Origin: Georgenia sp. EYE_87 | GTDB lineage: Bacteria > Actinomycetota > Actinomycetes > Actinomycetales > Actinomycetaceae | Assembly: GCF_023148685.1 (NCBI RefSeq) | Contig: NZ_JAHXNL010000006.1 | Location: 1 to 64,000, forward strand | Reading direction: 5' to 3' | DNA length: 64,000 nt | In this document: positions 1-9,286 of the stretch, one piece after another | How positions within the stretch are numbered: position 1 is the first letter of the stretch | Layout of the letters: each line of letters starts with the position of its first letter | Program-made: the position numbers and the translations under genes | Notes under the pieces: model-generated | Databases searched by the model: none | What the model saw: the letters and a program-made list of their open reading frames with translations, nothing else | Told to the model about the DNA's origin: nothing

Positions 1-616
1 GGTCCGCACCCCCACGCATCCCCGCCAGCACCCCCACCCCGACCCCCAGAGACCCAGCACCGTTGTCCGCCACCGCCGGGTCGAAGACCTCCGACACCCG
101 CCGCCGCAACGCCCGCGACCACGCCGGCCCACCGTCCACGAACCCCTCACCGTCACCGTCCGCGTCGGCATCGGAGAGGCGATCGGCGTCGACGTCCGCG
201 TCCGCGTCCGCGTCGGCGCCGGACGCGCGGTCGGTGCCGGCGGCGTCCGCGTCCGCGTCGGCGCCGGTGCCCGCGACGGCCTCCTCGGCCGGCAGCGGCG
301 AGGTGCGCGTGAACCCCGCCGGCACCAGCCCACCCAGCACCGCCGTACCCTCCACGTCCACCGGCGCCACCGGCCGCGCCGGGCTCTCCCCGTCCGCGCC
401 GAGCAGGTCCTCCAGCACCTCCTGCGCCCACGGATCCCCCGCCTCCAGCAGCACCCCCAACCCCCGCAGCCCCGCCGACGACAGCTCCCGCGCCCGCGCC
501 AGCCGCTCCGCCGCCCCCACCGCACTGGCCAGGGCGAGCAGGTGCGCGCACGGACCGCGCCACCCGTCCTCCGGGCAGCACCACCCGCCACCACCACGCA
601 CCTCGCCTGCGTCCAT
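1..616 (-). CDS. Asp/Ala-repeat protein, N-terminal part (runs off window)
   Basis: A reading frame opens at an ATG complementary to 614-616 and stays open to the window edge, giving 205 visible residues. It has an N-terminal Cys-Cys and a Cys-Ala-His segment, an alanine-rich helical region, then a low-complexity stretch of alternating Asp-Ala (about residues 120-160) encoded by GAC-GCG repeats. Codon use favours G in the third position, unlike most neighbours, which favour C. The start lies just behind an SOS-like box and a -10-like hexamer. I do not recognise the family directly. The SOS box, odd codon use and repetitive linker would fit the actinobacterial DUF222/13E12 HNH-endonuclease class, but the diagnostic HNH region would lie outside the window, so this is inference. 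Confidence 0.65.
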   Translation of the reverse strand, partial: MDAGEVRGGGGWCCPEDGWRGPCAHLLALASAVGAAERLARARELSSAGLRGLGVLLEAGDPWAQEVLEDLLGADGESPARPVAPVDVEGTAVLGGLVPAGFTRTSPLPAEEAVAGTGADADADAAGTDRASGADADADADVDADRLSDADADGDGEGFVDGGPAWSRALRRRVSEVFDPAVADNGAGSLGVGVGVLAGMRGGAD

Positions 617-619
617 GAA

Positions 620-635
620 TCGATCGTATGTTCGA
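620..635 (-). promoter_or_regulatory. SOS/LexA-like box overlapping a leaderless -10 element
   Basis: On the minus strand the 16-mer reads TCGAAC-ATAC-GATCGA, matching the actinobacterial LexA consensus TCGAAC-N4-GTTCGA at 11 of 12 arm positions. It contains TACGAT (623-628), a -10-like hexamer six bases before the ATG at 616. A repressor bound here would cover the promoter. The site is seen in the sequence. LexA control is inferred. Confidence 0.55.
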
Positions 636-778
636 CCACTGACATCGAGGCGATCGAGTCGCTGACCTGCACAGACGCACGCTGACGGGGCTGCCTCGCA
701 CCTCGTCGCAGCCGAGATAGCCGGGGGCCCGCGCCGGAGGAGTTCGAGGAGGCGCTCGAGGAGTGGACGACGGCGAGC

Positions 779-3316
779 TCACCCTGAAGATGACGACTGG
801 TGCTGCTCCCCCAGCATGGCCCGGAGGCGGGTGAGCATCTCCGCCCGCGTCTCCACACCGAGACGGCGACGGATGCGTGCGATGTGGTGCTCGGCGGTGC
901 GCGGCGAGATGAAGATCGTCTCCCCGATCTCCCGGTAGGTCTTGCCGGCCAGCACCAGCCGGGCAACCTCCTGCTCACGCGCGCTGAGCCCCGTCTCGTC
1001 CACCACCCCGACGGGGATCCCGGAGGGCGTTGTGGTCTCCTCCGGCTGTCGTCCTGCCCCGGACGGGTGCAGGTCACGGGCGCAGGCGAGCAGTCGCGCC
1101 ATGTCGGCCCGGTCGGGTGCCCGCGCGGCCGCGTGACCGGCGAGCCGGGCGCCGTCCCACGTCAGCCCGACGGCCGCGAGCCCCTCGGCGGCACGTTCCA
1201 CCGCCGCCACGTCGACGTCGGAGCTGAGCACCCGCACCCAGACTCGCCCAGCCGCCGCGAGGGCCGCGGCGTAGGCGTTGGTGGCGGCTGCGGTCACCAG
1301 TCCGCGGGCGTGCGGGGCGAGGCTCGCGGGCTGACCCGTGAGGATCGCGGCCTGGACGCCGCACCAGTGCAGCGGTGCGGCCCATACCGACGGCTGGCCC
1401 AGGCGCTCGAGGAGCTGCCACGCGTCGGCGAGGTGCGGCTCCAGGCGCGATTCCTCGTGCAGCCGCGCCGCCGCCATGAGCAGCTCGCCGAGCGGCAGGA
1501 GACTGAACAGGTCCACCGGGAAGTGCAGGAGGGAGGCCCGGGCTCTCGCCCAGGCGCGGACCAGCCCCGCCGCGTCGTCCGACCGACGCGCGAGACCCAC
1601 CTCCAGCGCCGTCCGGAACATCTCGTCCCGGGGCACCAGATCGCCGTCCGCCTCGTGCAGCGCGGCGCGGGCGTCGTCGGGCCGGTCGCGAAGCATCGCC
1701 ACCCACGCGCGCATGAGCTGCAGCCGGGGCGTGGCCGCCGGACCACCCTGGTGGCCGCGCAGGGCGTCCTCCACCACGGACTCAGCGACCGCGAGCTCGC
1801 CGGTGTTCACCGCCACCAGCGCAGCGAGAACCGCCGGCAGCTCGGGCACCGGCGCGGCCGCCCCGTTGGCAGAGAAGGTGTCCGAGGCGCGCACGAGCAT
1901 CCACAGCGCCCGGGTCGACTGGCCCCTTAGCGACTCCCACAGTCCGTCGGCCATGAGCGCGCTCGTGACGGCGAGCGAGGTCGGTGAGCCGTGCCGGGCG
2001 CCCGCGGCGAGCATGCGCTCGGCGCCCTCGGCGTCCCCCGACCCCAGCATCGCGACTGCGGCCAGCGGCACCGAGGAGCCGAGGCGCTCAGCCCCGGCCC
2101 AGCGGTACAGGTCGGCCCCGCGGGAGAGCATGCCGCGCTGCGCCCACACCGACGCCCCGACGTCGACGGCGCGCACGAGATCTGGCGGGTTCTCGTGGCC
2201 GAGCAGGTCCTCGACGATGGCCCCGGCACGATCCAGATCGCCGGCCTGGGCGGCCGACTGCGCACGGCGAGCCGCGGTGGCCAGCGTGTCCGCACCGGCC
2301 GCCGTCGCCTCCTCGTAGAGCTCCGCGGCGAGCTCTGGCTCCACGGCCAGGACGTCGTCCGCCGTCGACTCCAGGGCCCTCGCGACGTGCGGGTGACGCA
2401 GGCCCGTCCGAGCCAGCTCCCGCGCGACGTCGTTGAGCGAGTGGCCGCCGGCGAGCAGCGTGTCGACAAGGGCCCGCTGCAGCGGCCGGACCCGGTACGC
2501 GGGCGTCACGGCCAGCAGCCCGGCGCGCACGAGCGGCACGATGGTGCCGTCGTGCATCATCAGCCCGCAGGCGACCGCCTCGGAGACGATCGCGTCCCCG
2601 TCCGCCGGGGAACCGTTCAGGACGGGCGGCACCGCGTCGCCGGAGAGGTCGAAGCCGACGGCGGAGGCGAGCAGGAGATCGCGGAGCCCGGGGTCGAGGT
2701 GCTCGATCTCGTGCCCGACCTGCAGCGACACGGAGGCGAACACCTCGTCGGCCCCGAGGCCCGTGGTGCGCATGGTGCCGACCATCCGGTTGACGAGCCA
2801 CGCCATCCCACCGGTGGCGGCGAGGATCTTCTCCACCTCCTCGGCCTGCACGGGCCCACGAAGGCTGCGGCCTGCGTAGGCCAGCACCTCCGCGGGGCCC
2901 AGCGGCCCGAGAACCACGGGCGGACGCTGCTCGCCGAGGGCGGAGACGAGCCGCCGCAGCCCCGGAGCCACCGGCCACGGCCGGTACGCGACCACAAGGT
3001 CACCGTCGTGCTCGTTCCAGTGCCGAAGCACCCGCTCGTACGCCGGCTCGGGCAAGGTGTGCGCGTCGTCGATCAGCACTGCCCGGAACGCCGACAGATC
3101 CCTGAGGTCGAACTCCGATCGCACGAGGCGCGTCTCGACGCCGGTGCTGCGGTACGCGTCCGCGAGGTCTGCCAGGAGCGCCGACTTCCCGGACCCGCCG
3201 ACGCCGACCAGGGTCGCCGCCCGCCGGGCCGGTGGTCCGCCGGTGATCTCCTCGTACAGTGCCGCCGCCGCGGTTCCCCGCATGTCGCGGAGCGCGACCG
3301 GACGCTGACCGATCAT
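779..3316 (-). CDS. Large P-loop ATPase LuxR-family transcriptional regulator
   Basis: This 845-residue protein has an N-terminal STAND-like NTPase: Walker A GVGGSGKS near residues 38-45 and a Walker B-like hydrophobic run ending LIDDAH near 81-86. A long alanine-rich helical middle (about 300-760) resembles TPR-type repeats. The C-terminus is a LuxR/GerE helix-turn-helix beginning GLSAREQEVARLVLAGKTY near residue 776. Its ATG overlaps the TGA of the upstream Hsp70-like gene (TGATG), so the two are translationally coupled. Size and architecture resemble MalT/LAL regulators and mycobacterial IniR. It probably integrates a signal through the ATPase and helical region and binds DNA through the HTH. 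The target genes and ligand are unknown. A role linked to the coupled membrane Hsp70 is inferred from context. Confidence 0.88.
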   Translation of the reverse strand: MIGQRPVALRDMRGTAAAALYEEITGGPPARRAATLVGVGGSGKSALLADLADAYRSTGVETRLVRSEFDLRDLSAFRAVLIDDAHTLPEPAYERVLRHWNEHDGDLVVAYRPWPVAPGLRRLVSALGEQRPPVVLGPLGPAEVLAYAGRSLRGPVQAEEVEKILAATGGMAWLVNRMVGTMRTTGLGADEVFASVSLQVGHEIEHLDPGLRDLLLASAVGFDLSGDAVPPVLNGSPADGDAIVSEAVACGLMMHDGTIVPLVRAGLLAVTPAYRVRPLQRALVDTLLAGGHSLNDVARELARTGLRHPHVARALESTADDVLAVEPELAAELYEEATAAGADTLATAARRAQSAAQAGDLDRAGAIVEDLLGHENPPDLVRAVDVGASVWAQRGMLSRGADLYRWAGAERLGSSVPLAAVAMLGSGDAEGAERMLAAGARHGSPTSLAVTSALMADGLWESLRGQSTRALWMLVRASDTFSANGAAAPVPELPAVLAALVAVNTGELAVAESVVEDALRGHQGGPAATPRLQLMRAWVAMLRDRPDDARAALHEADGDLVPRDEMFRTALEVGLARRSDDAAGLVRAWARARASLLHFPVDLFSLLPLGELLMAAARLHEESRLEPHLADAWQLLERLGQPSVWAAPLHWCGVQAAILTGQPASLAPHARGLVTAAATNAYAAALAAAGRVWVRVLSSDVDVAAVERAAEGLAAVGLTWDGARLAGHAAARAPDRADMARLLACARDLHPSGAGRQPEETTTPSGIPVGVVDETGLSAREQEVARLVLAGKTYREIGETIFISPRTAEHHIARIRRRLGVETRAEMLTRLRAMLGEQHQSSSSG

Positions 3317-5457
3317 CAGCCACCAGCCACTGTCGGTGACGGGATCTCGCCGGCGGTCGACTCGCCGGCGGTGGGCGTCGCGGCCGGCGGCGCCTCCGTC
3401 GGCTCGGCCAGCGTCGCGGTCGCCGTCGGCACCGGGTCAGGGGTGACCGGCGGCGCCGGCTCCTGCGTCGTCGGCGCGGCGGTCGGCTCCTGGGTCGTCG
3501 GCGCGGCGGTCGGCTCCTGGGTCGTCGGCTCGGCCGTCGGCTCCTGCGGCGCCGGTGGCGCCGGGGTGGTCGGCTCCGGCGAGGGCGCCGGGGTGGTCGG
3601 CTCCGGCGAGGGCGCCGGGGTCGTGGGCTCCGGCGTCGGCTCCTGCGTGGTCGGCGGGTCGGTCGTCGGCGACGGGCTCGGGCTCGTGGGCGACGGGCTC
3701 GGGCTCGTGGGCGACGGGCTCGGGCTCGTCGGCGAAGGGCCGGGGCTCGTGGGCGAGGTCGGGGACGTGGTCCCCGGCCGCGTCGGCGCGGTGGTCCCCG
3801 GCTTCGTGGTCTTCGACGGCGTGCTTCCGCCCTTCTCGCCCGTGCTCGGGGCGCCCGGCTCCGTCGTCGTGCCGGCGGACCGTTCGGACGACGGCGATCC
3901 CTCAGCGCTCGGGCGAACGGTCGAGGTGGCCTGCGCCTCCGCCCGCCGGCCCGCGAAGATCCCGGCGTCTGTCGCCATCGGGGCGCCCGAGGTGGTCGCG
4001 GCGGTCGGCTGTTCGGCCCCCTCGGCCGACTGCCCGGCGGCTCCGGCCGGCCGCTCGGCGGCTGCGGCCGCCGGCGGGTCCGGCCGGACCGAGTCGCCGA
4101 GCTTGCCGACGACGCCGGAGAGCGTGCTCCGACCTGCGTCGGTCACCCTCGGCTCCTCGCCGGCGACAGAGGTGATGACGGTGATGCCGAGGACCGCGAC
4201 AGCCACGGCCGCCACCCTCGCCTGCGTGAGGCGACGGCTGGGCCGGGCCGCCGGAAGCTCGGGCACGAAGGCTGAACCGACGGCGGCCAGGCGTGGTGGC
4301 GCCTCCTCCGGCGTCGCGGCACCTACCGTGTCGCGCGAGATCCCTGCGGGCGTGACGATCGAGGGTGGTGCGACGTCGTCGAGGGCGGCGAGCGCGGCCC
4401 CGAACGCCACGGACGCCTGCGGGTCCGTGTCGATGGCGATCGGGCGCGCGAACTGCGCCGAGAGGACCTCCGCGACCAGCGGGATGCGGGAGGAGCCCCC
4501 CACCAGCAGGATCGCCTCGAGCTCCTCCGGAGCGACCTTCGCGGACTCCAGCGCGGCCGCGAGCGCCACGGTGGTCTCGTGGACGGCAGGGGCGATGAGC
4601 TCCTCGAGCTCGGCACGCACGATGCGGACCTGCATCTGCAGGTCCGGCAGGAGCACCGGGACGTCCGTCTCGGCGTCCGTCGAGAGCGCCTCCTTCGCCT
4701 CGGTGCACTCCCGGCGCAGCCGCGCCAGGGCGGCGAGCGCCCCGGGGTCGGCCGGGTCGAGGTCGGTCAGCCCCGTACCCACCGCCGCGGCCACGTGGCC
4801 GAGCACGAGGTCGTCGAGGTCGGCGCCGCCGAGCCGCTCCAGGCCCTCCGGCTCTCCGAGGAGCTCGCACGTGCCCGGTCCCGTCTTGCGCACGACGGCG
4901 GCGTCGAACGTTCCGCCCCCGAAGTCGTAGACGGCGACGACGGCGCCGTCCGGGACCCGATCCTGCGAGAGGTAGTGCCGGGCAGCGGCGTGCGGCTCGC
5001 CGACGAGCGTCACGTCCGCCAGCCCCACGCCGGCCAGGGCCTCGCGGACCAGCCCGGTGCGGTAGGCGCCCCACGTCGCCGGGACGGCCAGCGACACCGC
5101 GGCGGGGGACTCCTCCTCGCGCTCGGTGGCCCGGTCGACGACCCAGCGCGCATGGATGGCCAGGAGGTCCTGGGGCGTGACCGAGAGGTCCCCGAACCGC
5201 AGCGGGACGGTGTCCCCGACGCGGCGCTTGACCTCCCGAACCACGCGCTCGGGGTGCGAGAGGGTGCGCCGCTCGGCGACCTCGCCGACCAGCACCTCAC
5301 CGTCCTCACCGAGGTACAGCACCGAGGGCACGGCGGGGCCTCGGGCTCCCAGCCCGAGAAGCTGAGGGACCTCCTGATCTTGCCCGCTCCGGCCCGGCCG
5401 CACCGTGGCGGCGAGGGTGGAGGTGGTCCCGATATCGATGCCCAGCAGGTACGGCAT
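3316..5457 (-). CDS. Membrane-anchored Hsp70-family ATPase with Pro/Thr-rich tail
   Basis: The 713-residue protein starts with a complete Hsp70/actin-fold nucleotide-binding domain: phosphate-1 loop GIDIGTTST at 6-14, phosphate-2 loop YDFGGGTFDAA at 177-187, and adenosine loop ILLVGGSSRIPLV at 316-328. There is no recognisable substrate-binding domain. A linker leads to one hydrophobic segment at about 413-432, followed by some 280 residues rich in Pro, Thr, Ser and Glu with short repeats (SPSPSPT, TTPAPSPEP, TTQEPTAAP). The arginines before the membrane segment suggest the ATPase is cytoplasmic and the tail outside. The tail could span or bind the cell wall. It is not DnaK. Its translational coupling to the LuxR-type regulator suggests a joint signalling role, which is inferred. 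Confidence 0.87.
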   Translation of the reverse strand: MPYLLGIDIGTTSTLAATVRPGRSGQDQEVPQLLGLGARGPAVPSVLYLGEDGEVLVGEVAERRTLSHPERVVREVKRRVGDTVPLRFGDLSVTPQDLLAIHARWVVDRATEREEESPAAVSLAVPATWGAYRTGLVREALAGVGLADVTLVGEPHAAARHYLSQDRVPDGAVVAVYDFGGGTFDAAVVRKTGPGTCELLGEPEGLERLGGADLDDLVLGHVAAAVGTGLTDLDPADPGALAALARLRRECTEAKEALSTDAETDVPVLLPDLQMQVRIVRAELEELIAPAVHETTVALAAALESAKVAPEELEAILLVGGSSRIPLVAEVLSAQFARPIAIDTDPQASVAFGAALAALDDVAPPSIVTPAGISRDTVGAATPEEAPPRLAAVGSAFVPELPAARPSRRLTQARVAAVAVAVLGITVITSVAGEEPRVTDAGRSTLSGVVGKLGDSVRPDPPAAAAAERPAGAAGQSAEGAEQPTAATTSGAPMATDAGIFAGRRAEAQATSTVRPSAEGSPSSERSAGTTTEPGAPSTGEKGGSTPSKTTKPGTTAPTRPGTTSPTSPTSPGPSPTSPSPSPTSPSPSPTSPSPSPTTDPPTTQEPTPEPTTPAPSPEPTTPAPSPEPTTPAPPAPQEPTAEPTTQEPTAAPTTQEPTAAPTTQEPAPPVTPDPVPTATATLAEPTEAPPAATPTAGESTAGEIPSPTVAGG
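3484..3745 (-). repeat. Tandem coding repeats in the Hsp70 tail
   Basis: Blocks of short, nearly identical units (about 18-27 bp) encode the Ser-Pro-Thr, Pro-Glu-Pro-Thr and Thr-Gln-Glu-Pro motifs of the extracytoplasmic tail. Units stay in frame, so they are protein repeats rather than a spacer array. Such units can expand or contract by slippage, making tail length a likely strain-variable trait. Confidence 0.8.
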
Positions 5458-5646
5458 GTCTTCCCCAGACGGCGCTCATCGACGACACAGCCCCCCGGCC
5501 CGGTGCCAGGCTACGGCCCCGCGGCACGGCCTGCACACCCCTTGAAGAGGGGGAATCAGAGGCGAGTTTTCAGCGGGATTATGCGGAATTCACCGTCCCG
5601 GGCGGCGGGGGCCCGGCGCCGATGCGAGGCGACCGCGGCGAGTGCC

Positions 5647-5652
5647 TAGGGT
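5647..5652 (+). promoter_or_regulatory. -10 element for leaderless maf transcript
   Basis: TAGGGT lies six bases before the GTG start of maf, with no Shine-Dalgarno sequence in between. This is the usual geometry of an actinobacterial leaderless promoter, with the transcript beginning at or next to the start codon. Confidence 0.5.
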
Positions 5653-5658
5653 GGCGAC

Positions 5659-6315
5659 GTGACCACCCTGCTGCTCGCCTCCGCCTCGCCGGCCCGCCTG
5701 TCCACCCTGCGTTCCGCCGGGATCAACCCCCTCGTGGCGGTCTCCGCCGTCGACGAGCCCGCCGTGCTGGCGGCCGCCGCCGCCGAGGCCGTCTCCTCCG
5801 GACGGGGCGAGCTTCCCGCCGACGAGCAGGTGCTCGTGCTGGCCCGGGCGAAGGCGCGGGACGTTCTCGGCACCGCCGCCGAGGCGGCCCGGGCCGACCT
5901 GGTTCTCGGCTGCGACTCGATGCTCGAGATCGACGACGGCACGGGCGCGGAGGTGGTGGGCAAGCCGGCGGACGCCGCCGACGCCGTGGCACGGTGGCGC
6001 CGCATGCGTGGCCGCTCGGCCGAGCTGCACACCGGGCACTGGCTCGTGCGAGGCGGGCGGGAGGTGGGCGCCACCTCCTCGACGGTGGTCCACTTCGCCG
6101 ACCTCTCCGACGCCGAGATCGACGCCTACGTGGCGACCGGCGAGCCGCTGCGGGTGGCGGGGGCGTTCACGATCGACGGCCTCGGCGGCCCGTTCGTGAC
6201 CGGGATCGAGGGCGACCATCACGGCGTGGTTGGCCTCAGCCTGCCGCTGCTGCGGGACCTGCTCGGCCGGCTCGGCCTCACCGTGCCCGACCTCTGGTCC
6301 GGCCCGCTCGCCTGA
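5659..6315 (+). CDS. maf: Maf-family nucleoside triphosphate pyrophosphatase
   Basis: The 218-residue protein begins with the Maf signature LLLASASPARLSTLRSAGI, which holds the substrate-binding Ser-Arg motif. It continues with the conserved acidic region LGCDSMLEIDDG around residues 88-99 and a late GIEGDHHGVVGLSLPLL segment. Maf proteins hydrolyse non-canonical or methylated nucleoside triphosphates to monophosphates in the cytoplasm. The GTG start is preferred because the Maf motif begins within ten residues and a leaderless-type -10 precedes it. In mycobacteria maf lies next to acyl-CoA carboxylase genes. Here the carboxylase alpha gene is one gene away. Slightly longer than typical Maf (about 200 residues), with no sign of damage. 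Confidence 0.93.
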   Translation: MTTLLLASASPARLSTLRSAGINPLVAVSAVDEPAVLAAAAAEAVSSGRGELPADEQVLVLARAKARDVLGTAAEAARADLVLGCDSMLEIDDGTGAEVVGKPADAADAVARWRRMRGRSAELHTGHWLVRGGREVGATSSTVVHFADLSDAEIDAYVATGEPLRVAGAFTIDGLGGPFVTGIEGDHHGVVGLSLPLLRDLLGRLGLTVPDLWSGPLA

Positions 6316-6322
6316 CCGGGCG

Positions 6323-7159
6323 TCAGAGCCGGGCGAGGACCGCGTCGAGCATCTCCTCGGTCAGCCTGCCCGTGAAGGTGTTCTGCTGGCTGACGTGGTA
6401 GCTGCCGAGCAGCCGCACCGCATGGCCGTCCGCGGCGCGGAGCAGCACCTCCGCCCCGTGCCCGAACCGCGGCTTCGGGCGGGGCACGTCCCAGCCGAGC
6501 CGGCGCGCCGAGGCCAGCACCGCGTCCCACCCGATGGAGCCGAGCGCGAGCATGGACCGCAGCCCCGGCGCCACGAGGGCGAGCTCCCGGTCGAGCCACT
6601 GCCCGCAGGTGCGCCGCTCCTCCGGCGTGGGTCTGTTGGCGGGCGGCGCGCAGCGCACGGCGGAGACGATCCGCAGCCCGGTCAGCTCCAGCCCGTCCCC
6701 GGCCGCGACACTCTGCGGCTGGTTCGCGTAGCCGGCGCGGTGCAGCGCGGCGTAGATCCAGTCCCCGCTGCGGTCGCCGGTGAACAGCCGCCCGGTCCGG
6801 TTGGTGCCGTTCGCCGCCGGCGCGAGCCCGACGACGAGGACGCGGGGCGCCGCGTCACCGAACCCTGGCCCCGGCCGTCCCCAGTACGGCTGGTTCGCGA
6901 AGGAGGCTCGCCGCCCGGTGGTCGCGACCGCCTCGCGCCAGGCGACCAGCCGCGGGCAGGCCCGGCACACCGAGACGTGGGCGTCGACGTCGGCCACGTC
7001 GCGGGCCGTCGCCGCCAGTGCCGCCACCTCCTCCGCAGTGGTGGCGACCGCCGTCGCCGGCCCGGCCGGGTCCCCCGGCCAGCCGGTGCCGGGCGGCACC
7101 GGCGAGGGGAAGACCTTCCCGGTGACCGGGTGGGGCAGGGGCGCGGCGGCGTCGGGCAC
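6323..7159 (-). CDS. udgB: Family 5 uracil-DNA glycosylase (UdgB-like)
   Basis: The 278-residue protein carries four Cys (about 65, 68, 170, 185) in the spacing of the 4Fe-4S ligands of family 4/5 uracil-DNA glycosylases. The active-site motif [13 protein letters not shown] is near residues 111-123, and [13 protein letters not shown], which inserts into the DNA, is near the C-terminus. The Ala-Asn motif 1 is the family 5 (UDGb) form, known to remove uracil, hypoxanthine and other deaminated bases. GTG is the start. CAGGAT lies six bases upstream and fits a leaderless promoter. It converges on maf with a seven-base gap. Repair of deamination is especially useful in such GC-rich DNA. Confidence 0.9.
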   Translation of the reverse strand: MPDAAAPLPHPVTGKVFPSPVPPGTGWPGDPAGPATAVATTAEEVAALAATARDVADVDAHVSVCRACPRLVAWREAVATTGRRASFANQPYWGRPGPGFGDAAPRVLVVGLAPAANGTNRTGRLFTGDRSGDWIYAALHRAGYANQPQSVAAGDGLELTGLRIVSAVRCAPPANRPTPEERRTCGQWLDRELALVAPGLRSMLALGSIGWDAVLASARRLGWDVPRPKPRFGHGAEVLLRAADGHAVRLLGSYHVSQQNTFTGRLTEEMLDAVLARL

Positions 7160-7398
7160 CTCGTCATCCTGCCGCCCGGGTCGCCCGCGGGCCCGGATTT
7201 GTCACCCTGCTACAAGGCCAGGCACCATGACTCGCGTCACACCGCGCTGAGTTGTCGGAATCGTACAACCGCCGCCGCGCGCCGTTGAAGGGATGAACAG
7301 ACTTGGCGCCCGCCGCCGGGTCCGAGTGGGATCCGACGACGACGCACGGCTAACGTGGTGCGGTCATCTCACCCTTCTCGCACCCCTGGGAGCGCCCC

Positions 7399-9243
7399 AT
7401 GCCGAGCACCTCCACCCTGCCGGGTCAGCGTCGCCGGCTCCGGAAGGTGCTCATCGCCAACCGCGGCGAGATCGCCGTGCGCGTGGCCCGGGCCTGCGCC
7501 GACGCGGGGATCGCGACCGTGAGCGTGTACGCGGACCCCGACCGCGACGCCCTGCACGTCAAGCTCGCCGACGAGGCCTTCGCCCTGGGCGGCATGCGCG
7601 CCGCGGAGACCTACCTGGACGCGGGCAAGATCCTCGACGTGGCGCGGCGCTCCGGCGCCGACGCCGTCCATCCCGGCTACGGCTTCCTCTCCGAGAACGC
7701 GGACTTCGCCCGCGCCGTCATCGAGGCCGGCCTGGTGTGGATCGGCCCGCCGCCCGCGGCGATCGAGGCCCTGGGCGACAAGGTGACCGCCCGCCACATC
7801 GCCCAGCGCGTCGGCGCCCCCCTGGTGCCCGGCACCGCCGACCCGGTCGCCGACGCCGACGCCGTCCTCGCCTTCGCCGACGAGCACGGCCTGCCCGTCG
7901 CGATCAAGGCCGCCTACGGCGGCGGTGGCCGCGGCCTGAAGGTGGCCCGTACCCGCGAGGAGATCCCGGAGCTGTTCGACTCCGCCGTCCGCGAGGCCAC
8001 CGCGGCCTTCGGGCGCGGCGAGTGCTTCGTCGAGCGGTTCCTCGACCGGCCCCGCCACGTCGAGACGCAGTGCCTCGCCGACACCGCCGGCAACGTCGTC
8101 GTCGTCTCCACCCGCGACTGCTCCCTCCAGCGCCGTCACCAGAAGCTCGTGGAGGAGGCGCCCGCCCCCTTCCTCTCCCCCGAGCAGGAGAGCCAGCTGG
8201 TCGAGGCCTCGAAGGCGATCCTGAAGGCCGCCGGGTACGTGGGCGCCGGCACCTGCGAGTTCCTCGTGGGCATGGACGGGACGATCTCCTTCCTCGAGGT
8301 CAACACCCGCCTGCAGGTCGAGCACCCCGTGACGGAGGAGGTCGCCGGCATCGACCTGGTGCGCGAGCAGCTCCGCCTCGCCGAGGGCGAGGAGCTCGGC
8401 TACGACGCCGTGACCACCCGCGGGCACTCCATCGAGCTGCGCATCAACGGTGAGGACCCGGCGTCCGGGTTCATGCCCGCCCCGGGGACCATCACCTCGT
8501 TGACCTGGCCGTCCGGGCCCGGCGTGCGGGTCGACTCCGGCATCGTCGGCGGGGACTCGGTCTCCGGCGCCTTCGACTCGATGCTCGCCAAGATCATCGT
8601 CACCGGCGCCACCCGTGAGCAGGCGATCGAACGTGCGCGCCGGGCGCTGCGCGAGACCGAGATCGTCGGCCTGCCCACCGTGCTGCCCTTCCACCGCTCG
8701 GTGCTCGCCGAACCCGACTTCGTCGCCGCCGACGGCGCCGAGAGCTTCCGGGTGCACACCACCTGGATCGAGACGGACTACGCCGAGCGGCTGCGGGCGC
8801 TGCCCTCCACCCGGCCCGCGACCCCGCCGCCCACCCCGGAGCCGGCCGAGGCGGAGGCGACCGAGCGGGTCGTCGTCGAGGTCGGCGGCAAGCGGCTGGA
8901 GGTCGTGATCCCGGCGGGGCTGGGGATCTCCGGCGGGTTGCGCGGGGCCGCCCGGCGGCCCGTGCGCCGCTCGGCGGGGCGCACCGCTGCGGCGGCCGGC
9001 AGCAACGGTGCGTCGCTCACCTCCCCCATGCAGGGCACCATCGTCAAGGTGGCCGTGGCGGACGGTGAGATCGTCCAGGCGGGCGATCTCGTCGTCGTGC
9101 TGGAGGCCATGAAGATGGAGCAGCCGCTCGTGGCGCACCGCGCCGGGCGCGTGCACGGGATGGCGGCCGCCGTCGGGCAGAACGTCGCCACGGGCGCCGT
9201 GATCTGCCAGATCGACCCGATGGACGACGCCTCGGTGAACTGA
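7399..9243 (+). CDS. Acetyl/propionyl-CoA carboxylase alpha subunit (biotin carboxylase + BCCP)
   Basis: The 614-residue protein combines an N-terminal biotin carboxylase (starting [18 protein letters not shown], glycine-rich ATP-grasp loop GGGGRGLK near 174-181, active-site [15 protein letters not shown]) with a C-terminal biotin carboxyl carrier domain whose biotinylated Lys is about residue 572 in EAMKMEQPL. It carboxylates biotin with ATP and bicarbonate, then passes CO2 to a separate carboxyltransferase (AccD-type) to make malonyl- or methylmalonyl-CoA for lipid synthesis. Length and layout match AccA3-type subunits. No carboxyltransferase gene is in the window. GGGAG precedes the ATG by five bases, and a TAACGT hexamer near 7349 could be the -10. 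Confidence 0.93.
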   Translation: MPSTSTLPGQRRRLRKVLIANRGEIAVRVARACADAGIATVSVYADPDRDALHVKLADEAFALGGMRAAETYLDAGKILDVARRSGADAVHPGYGFLSENADFARAVIEAGLVWIGPPPAAIEALGDKVTARHIAQRVGAPLVPGTADPVADADAVLAFADEHGLPVAIKAAYGGGGRGLKVARTREEIPELFDSAVREATAAFGRGECFVERFLDRPRHVETQCLADTAGNVVVVSTRDCSLQRRHQKLVEEAPAPFLSPEQESQLVEASKAILKAAGYVGAGTCEFLVGMDGTISFLEVNTRLQVEHPVTEEVAGIDLVREQLRLAEGEELGYDAVTTRGHSIELRINGEDPASGFMPAPGTITSLTWPSGPGVRVDSGIVGGDSVSGAFDSMLAKIIVTGATREQAIERARRALRETEIVGLPTVLPFHRSVLAEPDFVAADGAESFRVHTTWIETDYAERLRALPSTRPATPPPTPEPAEAEATERVVVEVGGKRLEVVIPAGLGISGGLRGAARRPVRRSAGRTAAAAGSNGASLTSPMQGTIVKVAVADGEIVQAGDLVVVLEAMKMEQPLVAHRAGRVHGMAAAVGQNVATGAVICQIDPMDDASVN

Positions 9244-9248
9244 GGCCG

Positions 9249-9274
9249 CCCGCCCGCGCCGGAGCAGGGGCGGG
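9249..9274. terminator. Possible bidirectional hairpin between carboxylase and hmp
   Basis: CCCGCCC and GGGCGGG form a seven-base-pair stem with a 12-nt loop in the short gap between the convergent carboxylase and hmp genes. There is no U-tract, as is common in this phylum. Placement is the main support. Confidence 0.4.
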
Positions 9275-9286
9275 AGACCGGACGGC

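Noticed and set aside
3484-3745. Regular repeats resembling a CRISPR array
   Set aside because: Units are in frame and contiguous, with no unique spacers and no cas genes. They encode the Hsp70 tail.
1991-4930. A 979-codon open frame on the plus strand
   Set aside because: It is antisense to the LuxR-type regulator and Hsp70 genes, lacks domains and arises from GC-rich codon bias.
3316-5457. DnaK chaperone
   Set aside because: The substrate-binding domain is missing, and a membrane helix and Pro/Thr tail take its place.
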